A DNA stretch of 7,696 nt from Nitrospirota bacterium (GTDB lineage Bacteria; Nitrospirota; Nitrospiria; Nitrospirales; UBA8639): contig QJYE01000037.1 of assembly GCA_003235785.1 (NCBI GenBank), positions 1 to 7,696 on the forward strand. The letters run 5' to 3'. The translations under genes and the position numbers were made by a program. Position 1 is the first letter of the stretch; every line of letters starts with the position of its first letter. Of this stretch, positions 1 to 5,956 are shown in pieces. The notes under the pieces are model-generated. The model made no database searches, was not told the DNA's origin, and saw only the letters and a program-made list of their open reading frames with translations.

Positions 1-3000
1 TCCAACAATTTGTTGCCATTCCACAAACGAGAGGTTTTCTTTCGCCGTATCGCACACAGCATGCGCCAATTGCCCTGTACCAGACCAAAGCGTCACACTT
101 TGGCTGCTCCCACCGACGGCAATGGTTCGTCCGTCTGGGCTAATGGCCATGGCCTCTAAGGTTCCCTTGTGCGCAGGAAATTGAATCGGTGGTTGAGTAG
201 GCTCCTGCCAATTCCAAATGCGCAAGGATTTATCAGAGCTGACTGAGGACACGGATGTCCCATCGACACTGAATTGGACCTGTGATATTCGTCCCTCGGA
301 TCCTGACAAAAATGTCGGAGGAGTCAGTGCTTGGCGGAGATTCCACAGGCCAATTTTTCGATCGCGACTGCCGGTGGCAACCAACCATCCAGACGGATGA
401 ACCGCCAGAGTTGAAATACTTTGTTGGTGTCCTTGCAAGATTTTCGGTGGACTCTCTGTTCGTTGGAGGTCCCATACCCGGAGGGTGAGGTCATCTCCGC
501 CGGAGAGAAGGGTTTTGCCATCAGGCGTATAGGCAACGGCATTGACCCGACCAGCATGTGTTCCCAGGGTTGTAGCCTGGGGTTGGTCGTTCGTCAAATT
601 CCATAATCTCACCGTGTTGTCTTGGCTGCCAGATGCCAGTTGTTTCCCATCGTGGCGGAACGCCAGGCTCGTGACGCCTTTAGTATGTGCTTGAAGAAGG
701 CGGGGGTGGGTATCTGGTTGCGAGAGGTTCCATAGGCGAATCGTCGAATCCAGGCTTCCGGAAGCGAGGCGTTGCCCATCGGGGCTCACCGTGACTGATA
801 GCACACCGGCGGTATGTCCGGTGAGTACTTGAGGGGCATTTGATGTGTGATTCATCGTCCACAAGAGTATCGTGCCCTCACTGGTTCCCCCAATGACATG
901 ATCTCCAGAAGGGTCGAACGTCAGGGTATGAATTCTGCCGGTAACGCCCGAGAGTAGAATGGGAGATGCGTGGAGTCCGTTACGAAGAGCATGGTCAATT
1001 GTGGACCACTGGGTTCCTTGCGTGCGGAGGTTTAAAACATAGGCTTGGCGAGCCCAGAGCAATCTAGCCGTTTCTGATTTTATTGGGCTTGGTGATTGCG
1101 TCAGTTTGGCGGTAATCGACGAAACCGCTTTAACTGTCTCCTCCTCATTGGGAGAGTATGCAGAGAAGGAATTGGCAGACGTGGAAGAACGTGAGTCGCC
1201 CGCTCCACCGATTTTGGCTGCGGATGATTCGGCACGTAACGATTGTTCCAGTCTTTTGATCTGGTCTTGGGCCTTTGCCAATTGTTGTTGGGTGCCTTGA
1301 AGTTTCTGCGAATAACTATCCCGTTCTTCCGTGGTTTTCCTCAGACTGGCCTGGGCTTCTAGGATTTTTCCCGAATTGGATTCAAGCTGACGAATACGTT
1401 CTTGAGCCTGGGTCAAGGCCGCCTGATTTTCCTGAAGCTGCGTTTGAAGAGTTGAGCGAACCGCCGCCAATTCGGTGACTCGTTCCTCTGTGCGACGAGT
1501 TTGTTCCGAGGATGAGGCATGAATAGCCTTCAACGCATTTTGACTGTGCTCGGCCTGAGCTCCGATTGTCGAAAGTTGATCCCCTAAGGTGGCGACTTGT
1601 GTTTTAGCTGAGTTGAGTTCCCGTTGGACCTGACTCAATTGTGTCTGCAGCTGGTCTCGTTCCTGCTGCACTGTGCTCAACGTTTTGGTGGCGGTTTCAC
1701 GTTCCTGGGCCAGCAAGGCTTCAAGTTGGCTGAGGCGATTGTCCATACGAGATTCCTTGGAGCGAAGCTCCTGGAGGCTCGCCGTCAATGTGGCCCGTTC
1801 CTTAGCGTTTTCCTGCATGGCTTGGATGTTTTGAGCCAAAGAGGATTCGAGTTTGGCGGTTTGATCTTTGAGAGAAGACGCCTCTTGTTGACTGGCGGAT
1901 AGGAGGCCTTGATATTTGGTGCGATCCTGTTGGAGACGACTCAGTTCTGACTTGGCAAGGCTCTCTTGTTCTCGGGCTGTCGCTTCTTTGGTTGAGAGGG
2001 TTTTGCGAATGTCGGCTACCGTGGCTCCCAGTTCTTTGATTCTTGTTTCCAGACGAGCCCGATCTTCCATGTGCCGTTGACTTTCAACCTGGACCAACTG
2101 TTTTTGTTGGGTGAGGAGAGAGTCCAATTCCCTGGCGCGTTCATGGGCGAGTGCAAGTTCAGTATTGGCCGTTTTGAGTTGGGTTTCGAGGTGTGAGCGG
2201 TCACTCATGAGCTTGGTGACCTCTGAAGGGTCAAGTGGGGATTGCTTTAAAACGGCCATTTGCAAGCTTTTGACTTCTTCAAGCCTGGCATTCAGTTCTT
2301 TCGCGCTTGCGGTGGCTTTGGCTTGCCATTGGGCTCGTTCGGCTTGAAGGCTGGCTATTGCGTGATCATGTGTATCTCGTTGATTCGTGAGAGCTGATTC
2401 CAGCGTTTGCACCTGGGTTTGTAGTTCAGAAATTGCACTGTCCTTTGAGGCAAGTTGGGTCTCTAATTGTGTGCGTTGAGCTCGTAAACTTTGAGATTCA
2501 TCTGTTGAAAGTTGTTGATAGCGTGCAATAGTGGCTTCGAGTTCTTGTATGTGTTCCTGTGCCTGGGTGAGTGCCTCGGGTTGCTGGAGCGGTTTCGGAA
2601 TTTCGGTGGGGGCCTGAGGTTCTGATGACGATGGCTTCGATGCCGAAGCGACATGTTGAGATGTATCCGAAGGGGGCGGTGAAACCGGTGCGCGGATGAA
2701 CCACATCAGGAGCCCAATACCTATCAACAGTACACTGGCTGCCAAGACATATGACTGCCGAGGTGTAGGAGAGGGTAAAAAATCAGACCGTGTCGTGGAA
2801 GTTGGTGGATGAAGGTGATGTTTAACCCATGAAGGCGGAAAGACTTCCTGGTAGAGCGGGTTTCGAATAGCAATCTCTTCCTCATCCTCACGAAGAACGC
2901 CGACTAATCGTAGTTGATCCAAGGCATGTTGATTGCTTTTCAGATGTTCTATCTTGCCTTCTAAAAGATCCAAGTATGGCTCAAGGAGAGAAACCCCATT

Positions 3001-3894
3001 GGCGTCAGGTTCCGTTAAGGCTGTTCGAACGAATTGAAAATGTGGCTCACGAATGCCTTGAGGACTCACGATAAAATGCTCGATACATTCATCGACTTCT
3101 TCTTCCAGCCAGGTCATATGGTGTTGTTCTTCAAGAAGCTGGCAGAGTAATTGAGTGAGGTAGGGGTGGCCCTTCGTCCACCTGTACACCCATGTCACTA
3201 TTTCATGAGCAGCATCCGTGGGAAAACTCAGCCCTTCAGACAAAGGGAGAGCTTCTTCGAGCGAAAAATCTGAGAGCACCACGCGGTGACTCCATTGGAA
3301 TAGAGATGGCTCTCCCTCAGGAATGAGTTGGGAAGGGGTGGCCACGCCACAGACAACGAATGAGAGGCGATACAAGATGGAATGCGTGGCGCGTGATTCA
3401 TACAGATTGGTCAGCCATTCAAAGAAGTGCTCACGGAAAGGCAGAGTCACGGTTCGTTCAATTTCATCAATGAATAAAACCAGGGGCTGGGTAGTTTCAG
3501 GCAGGATGACTTCAGTCAGCAATTGCGTCAGTCGTAAGTGAGGGGGCAGCGCAAATACTGCTGGCTTTGCCCACCAGCTCATAAGGTCGGTAGAGAGATC
3601 TAGGCTGTCATCCAGAATACGGACGATATGGTGAAACCAGTCCTTTTCTCGTGGAGGAATGGAAAACTGACTGAGATCGATAAGGACGGCGTGATGAGAA
3701 GTCGCGTTAAGCTGTTCAGCCGTATGCGCAATCAGGCTGGATTTCCCCATTTGTGGAGAATGCAGAACATAGGCTGGCCTTCCATTCCGGCAGTGATCAA
3801 GTAGTTCAGTATCTGCCTGGCGCTGGATATATTGGAGTTCTCGCGCCTTGACGGTACGACCGCTGGAAAAACCTGGGTGTTTTTTAGGTGCCAT
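1..3894 (-). CDS. Membrane-anchored AAA_35-type ATPase with long coiled coil and WD40 propeller (3' end beyond window)
   Basis: The frame is open for 1298 codons from the ATG at 3894 to the window edge. Residues about 15-350 look like the AAA-like domain Pfam calls AAA_35. The P-loop HSPQMGKSS (45-53, K51) lacks the first Gly, as is usual in that family. Walker B is LVLFIDEIE with D143 and E144. GVATPSQLI (183-191), GHPYLTQLL (242-250) and a winged-helix-like end with NPLY (345-348) follow. A single hydrophobic segment spans 382-400, then a Pro/Ser-rich linker, then a Gln/Glu/Leu-rich coiled coil at about 440-887. A linker with ARQAY (948-952) precedes seven WD40 blades (986-1272). The last visible residues, NLSFVEWQQIVG, resemble the tail found after WD40 propellers in STAND-type NTPases, so probably only a few tens of residues are missing. 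AGGA lies only 2 nt before the ATG, a poor site, but no better start is seen. Inferred role: ATP-dependent signalling switch or scaffold at the membrane. The ligand is unknown. Confidence 0.93.
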   Translation of the reverse strand, partial: MAPKKHPGFSSGRTVKARELQYIQRQADTELLDHCRNGRPAYVLHSPQMGKSSLIAHTAEQLNATSHHAVLIDLSQFSIPPREKDWFHHIVRILDDSLDLSTDLMSWWAKPAVFALPPHLRLTQLLTEVILPETTQPLVLFIDEIERTVTLPFREHFFEWLTNLYESRATHSILYRLSFVVCGVATPSQLIPEGEPSLFQWSHRVVLSDFSLEEALPLSEGLSFPTDAAHEIVTWVYRWTKGHPYLTQLLCQLLEEQHHMTWLEEEVDECIEHFIVSPQGIREPHFQFVRTALTEPDANGVSLLEPYLDLLEGKIEHLKSNQHALDQLRLVGVLREDEEEIAIRNPLYQEVFPPSWVKHHLHPPTSTTRSDFLPSPTPRQSYVLAASVLLIGIGLLMWFIRAPVSPPPSDTSQHVASASKPSSSEPQAPTEIPKPLQQPEALTQAQEHIQELEATIARYQQLSTDESQSLRAQRTQLETQLASKDSAISELQTQVQTLESALTNQRDTHDHAIASLQAERAQWQAKATASAKELNARLEEVKSLQMAVLKQSPLDPSEVTKLMSDRSHLETQLKTANTELALAHERARELDSLLTQQKQLVQVESQRHMEDRARLETRIKELGATVADIRKTLSTKEATAREQESLAKSELSRLQQDRTKYQGLLSASQQEASSLKDQTAKLESSLAQNIQAMQENAKERATLTASLQELRSKESRMDNRLSQLEALLAQERETATKTLSTVQQERDQLQTQLSQVQRELNSAKTQVATLGDQLSTIGAQAEHSQNALKAIHASSSEQTRRTEERVTELAAVRSTLQTQLQENQAALTQAQERIRQLESNSGKILEAQASLRKTTEERDSYSQKLQGTQQQLAKAQDQIKRLEQSLRAESSAAKIGGAGDSRSSTSANSFSAYSPNEEETVKAVSSITAKLTQSPSPIKSETARLLWARQAYVLNLRTQGTQWSTIDHALRNGLHASPILLSGVTGRIHTLTFDPSGDHVIGGTSEGTILLWTMNHTSNAPQVLTGHTAGVLSVTVSPDGQRLASGSLDSTIRLWNLSQPDTHPRLLQAHTKGVTSLAFRHDGKQLASGSQDNTVRLWNLTNDQPQATTLGTHAGRVNAVAYTPDGKTLLSGGDDLTLRVWDLQRTESPPKILQGHQQSISTLAVHPSGWLVATGSRDRKIGLWNLRQALTPPTFLSGSEGRISQVQFSVDGTSVSSVSSDKSLRIWNWQEPTQPPIQFPAHKGTLEAMAISPDGRTIAVGGSSQSVTLWSGTGQLAHAVCDTAKENLSFVEWQQIVG
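79..939 (-). repeat. Seven WD40 blades, six of them exactly 43 residues (129 bp) long
   Basis: Blade ends fall at WTM (1014), WNL (1057), WNL (1100), WDL (1143), WNL (1186), WNW (1229) and WSG (1272). From residue 1015 to 1272 the spacing is exactly 43 residues each time. Typical features are GHxxxV/I near the blade start, SPDG or TPDG in the turn, and SGSxDxTxRLW at the end. Blades 2 and 3 are closest to each other (ASGSLDSTIRLWNL against ASGSQDNTVRLWNL). Blades 6 and 7 have lost the GH pair (GSEG and AHKG) and some of the structural Asp residues. Seven blades are enough to close one propeller, which in this family serves as a protein-binding or sensing platform. Confidence 0.93.
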
Positions 3895-4253
3895 GATCCT
3901 GTATGTAATGATTCTGCCAAGAAGCCGAAAACGTGCTAAATCTGCTTGGTACTGAATTCTGGGAGATCATTATAACCTATTAGGGCTAGGCTGTAAGATA
4001 ACTAAAAATGAGGGTGTCTTAAGACTATCATTGCTAGGATTTGGAAAATGGTCGTGTGTTGTAAAAAGAGTCATTGGTTTCTGTAGAGCATGAGGGGGAC
4101 CGTATTCAGATAAATAAGCTGATTAAAAAAAGTGAAAAGAAGAAAAAACGCCATGGGGGAGGCTCACAATGATCTCTCCAGTTTGCCCATCACATATGGT
4201 GGCTGAAAGCCCACCGAGAGGAAGATTTTACTTGTTATTCACTGGACAAGTCA
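3895..4253. other. Intergenic region between two minus-strand genes
   Basis: No credible gene is seen in these 359 bases. The left part holds the promoter of the AAA-WD40 gene. Next to the stop of the small upstream gene there is a weak hairpin, with ACTTGT at 4230-4235 and ACAAGT at 4246-4251 around a 10-nt loop. A second imperfect hairpin (GGTGGCT against AGCCCACC) lies at about 4198-4216. Further on, an A-rich run at 4124-4148 reads as T-rich in the minus sense. None of these forms a textbook terminator of strong stem plus T-run, so where transcription of the small gene ends is unclear. It may partly read through into the AAA-WD40 gene. Confidence 0.6.
3969..3997 (-). promoter_or_regulatory. 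Sigma70-type promoter for the AAA-WD40 gene
   Basis: Reading the minus strand, a perfect TATAAT lies at 3974-3969. Exactly 17 bases upstream, at 3997-3992, is CTTACA, which matches 4 of 6 positions of TTGACA. Transcription would begin near 3962, leaving a leader of about 70 nt before the ATG at 3894. A perfect 10-bp palindrome, GTCTTAAGAC (4016-4025), sits just upstream of the -35 element and could be an operator, but no regulator is known. The call rests only on consensus match and spacing. Confidence 0.5.
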
Positions 4254-4511
4254 TTAGGCATGTTCGGATCGTTGCGGAATACCTAAGTTGTACCGGCCGG
4301 ACTGGATCCTGAGCTCAAAATCCAGGAGTTTCCGTAGTTCCAGTTCTGCTCCTTCAAGAAATCGAAGGGCTTCCTCTCGGCTAGGGAAGGGGCCGTATGT
4401 TCGAGTCAAGAGGACATTGCAGGAGACGTCGACAAACCAATGCTCGAATCCTCGCTTGCGGCCCTGTCGGTAAATGGCAATTTCATGAGCGGTTTTAGTC
4501 TGGCTCGCCAT
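4254..4511 (-). CDS. Small conserved-looking hypothetical protein, 85 residues
   Basis: I do not recognise this protein. It begins MASQTKTAHEIAIYRQGRKR and is followed by an aromatic strand-like stretch (GFEHWFVDVSCNVLLTRTYGPF), an amphipathic helix rich in Glu and Leu (about 45-65, SREEALRFLEGAELELRKLL) and a polar tail. The pattern of short beta strands plus helix, with no signal peptide or membrane segment, suggests a small soluble cytoplasmic protein. The start is well supported: GGGAGGGA (4523-4516) gives a core GGAGG 6 nt before the ATG, the best ribosome binding site in the window. It lies upstream of, and in the same direction as, the AAA-WD40 gene, 359 bp away, with a separate promoter between them, so a shared function is not implied. 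One Cys at residue 31 is the only candidate metal or redox residue of that kind. Confidence 0.72.
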   Translation of the reverse strand: MASQTKTAHEIAIYRQGRKRGFEHWFVDVSCNVLLTRTYGPFPSREEALRFLEGAELELRKLLDFELRIQSGRYNLGIPQRSEHA

Positions 4512-4974
4512 TACGTCCCTCCCTGGGTAAAGTGCTCATTAAAAGCAGTGTTTTCACCCTAGCTATTAACACGCAACCATTTTGTGAATATTTATGATGA
4601 CGATCAAAAATCATGAATGCCGCAGGTAAGATGAGTAAATATAATAATGTTCTACATATAGTGTCAAGAGAGTCGCAGACAACCAACTAATGGTGGTGCG
4701 CGGGGATCGTGCTCCAGGAAATGCCTTCCTTTTGCCCGTGATGAACTGAATCTTGTTGATTGAAAAACGCTGGAAGGCTTCTTGAGGTGTCGGAGAAATT
4801 GTCTTCACGGAATCACGGGATGATGAAGAAATCATGGCGATGGGAATAAGGGGGGAGAAGTATAAAGGTAAGAAGGCTGACCGAATCGCAGACTTTTCTT
4901 GATGGTTTTGGGTAGAGTTTCAATCTTTGTCATTTTTTCTCAGGTATGACGGAGGATGTGATTCTCGAGGTCCC
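4512..4974. other. Divergent intergenic region / leader of the CDF gene
   Basis: The part nearest the small gene (about 4530-4680) is AT-rich and promoter-like, with several TATA-type hexamers such as TATAAT near 4640 on the plus strand. None has a convincing -35 partner, so I name no promoter. From about 4690 to 4835 the composition becomes more gene-like. A minus-strand frame of 74 codons is open there but has no ribosome binding site and no recognisable motif, so it may be chance or a gene remnant. Two long-range inverted repeats occur: GCCTTCC (4723-4729) with GGAAGGC (4772-4778), and CCCGTGAT (4735-4742) with ATCACGGG (4812-4819). They cross each other. I see no known metal riboswitch consensus here. 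Confidence 0.5.
4516..4523 (-). promoter_or_regulatory. Strong Shine-Dalgarno site of the 85-residue gene
   Basis: In the minus sense the bases read GGGAGGGA, containing GGAGG six nucleotides before the ATG at 4511. This fixes the start of the small gene and is the main argument that it is translated. The opposite-strand frame over the same bases has no such site. Confidence 0.7.
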
Positions 4975-5901
4975 ATGGCATCTTCATCGAAAAAAGTTAT
5001 ATATGCAGCCCTCATCGGTAATGCATTGATCGCCGTCACCAAATTTTCCGCCTCAGTGGTCACAGGAAGTTCCGCGATGTTAGCTGAAGGCATCCATTCC
5101 CTCGTTGATACGGGGAATCAAGGGCTTTTGTTGTATGGCCTGCATAAAGCGAAGAAGCCACCTGATGAAAAATTTCCGTTTGGCTATGGCAAAGAAGTGT
5201 ATTTTTGGAGTTTTGTGGTCGCGATCATGGTTTTTGCCTTGGGGGCGGGAATCTCGCTCTATGAGGGGGTCCTCCATATTCTACATCCCCAGCCAGTGGA
5301 GAATCCTCTCATCAATTATGTGGTGTTAGGATTCGCGCTGGTGTTTGAAGGTGGGGCCTGGGCTTATGCCTTCAAGGAATTTTCTCAGACTAAAGGCACG
5401 TGGTCCTATGTGCAGGCGGTGCAGCGAGGGAAAGACCCCACGATTTTTATGGTCTTGTTTGAGGATTCGGCGGCAGTGCTGGGGCTGATTGTGGCGTTTC
5501 TTGGTATTTGGTTGGGGCAACTCACAGGGATTGTGTATTTAGATGGAATTGCCACCGTCATCATTGGAGTGATTCTTGGAGGAACGGCGGTCTGGCTGGC
5601 GTATGAAACTAAAGGGCTGCTCATTGGAGAGAGCGCCAATCGGGAAGTCGTACAGGGTATTCGGGAGCTGGCGAGGCAACTCGTGGGTGTTATCCATGTG
5701 AACGAAGTGCTCACGATGCATATGGGGCCTGAATTTATTTTAGTTAATATCAGCGTGGATTTTCAGGATGGTGTGTCTGCGGAGCAAGTCGAACGCTCGG
5801 TAGCGATGTTGGATAACGAGATTAAAGCCAAGCATCAGTTGGTGAAACGGGTGTTTGTGGAAGTCGAAGATCGACACGTTTTCAACATTCCGGAGTCTTA
5901 A
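4975..5901 (+). CDS. Cation diffusion facilitator (CDF) family divalent metal transporter, ZnT9-like
   Basis: This 308-residue protein has the CDF layout of six membrane segments (about 8-29, 33-57, 75-100, 112-133, 156-180, 187-209) and a cytoplasmic C-terminal domain (about 215-308). CDF proteins export Zn2+, Co2+, Fe2+ or Mn2+ from the cytoplasm by proton exchange, usually as dimers. The TM2 half of the metal site is clear: AEGIHSLVDTGNQ with H41 and D45. PFGYGKEVYFW (68-78) is a typical signature. In TM5 the usual HxxxD reads V160-LFE-D164, so the His is missing and Glu163 stands beside the Asp. No His-rich loop is seen. Metal choice cannot be read from this. The ATG at 4975 was chosen because GAGG lies 4 nt upstream and the N-terminus MASSSKKVIYAALIGN is typical of the family. 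An in-frame TTG at 4927 has no ribosome binding site. The gene ends in tandem stops (TAA TAG). Confidence 0.95.
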   Translation: MASSSKKVIYAALIGNALIAVTKFSASVVTGSSAMLAEGIHSLVDTGNQGLLLYGLHKAKKPPDEKFPFGYGKEVYFWSFVVAIMVFALGAGISLYEGVLHILHPQPVENPLINYVVLGFALVFEGGAWAYAFKEFSQTKGTWSYVQAVQRGKDPTIFMVLFEDSAAVLGLIVAFLGIWLGQLTGIVYLDGIATVIIGVILGGTAVWLAYETKGLLIGESANREVVQGIRELARQLVGVIHVNEVLTMHMGPEFILVNISVDFQDGVSAEQVERSVAMLDNEIKAKHQLVKRVFVEVEDRHVFNIPES

Positions 5902-5956
5902 TAGATACCGGACTCATCCATGGTCGTGGCGAAGAGAAAGGGAAATGTGACGCAAA

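Noticed and set aside
1624..1902. Plus-strand frame of 92 codons inside the coiled-coil region
   Set aside because: It is the complement of Gln/Glu/Leu-rich coil codons, which gives open frames by composition. The minus-strand frame is continuous and in heptads.
3742..3760. Broken Walker A in the large ATPase
   Set aside because: The first Gly is replaced (HSPQMGKSS), but this is the usual form in the AAA_35 family, and the Lys, Ser and Walker B acids are intact.
4611..4835. Minus-strand frame of 74 codons as a real gene
   Set aside because: No ribosome binding site, an odd AT-rich tail and no recognisable motif. Kept only as a possible remnant.
4927..4974. Earlier TTG start for the CDF gene, adding 16 residues
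   Set aside because: No ribosome binding site, and the added residues do not look like the family. The ATG at 4975 has GAGG upstream and a typical N-terminus.
5937..5950. Minimal start-stop element (ATG TGA at 5945-5950) controlling the GHKL gene
   Set aside because: AAAGGGA is too close to that ATG for good initiation, and ATG TGA pairs occur often by chance.
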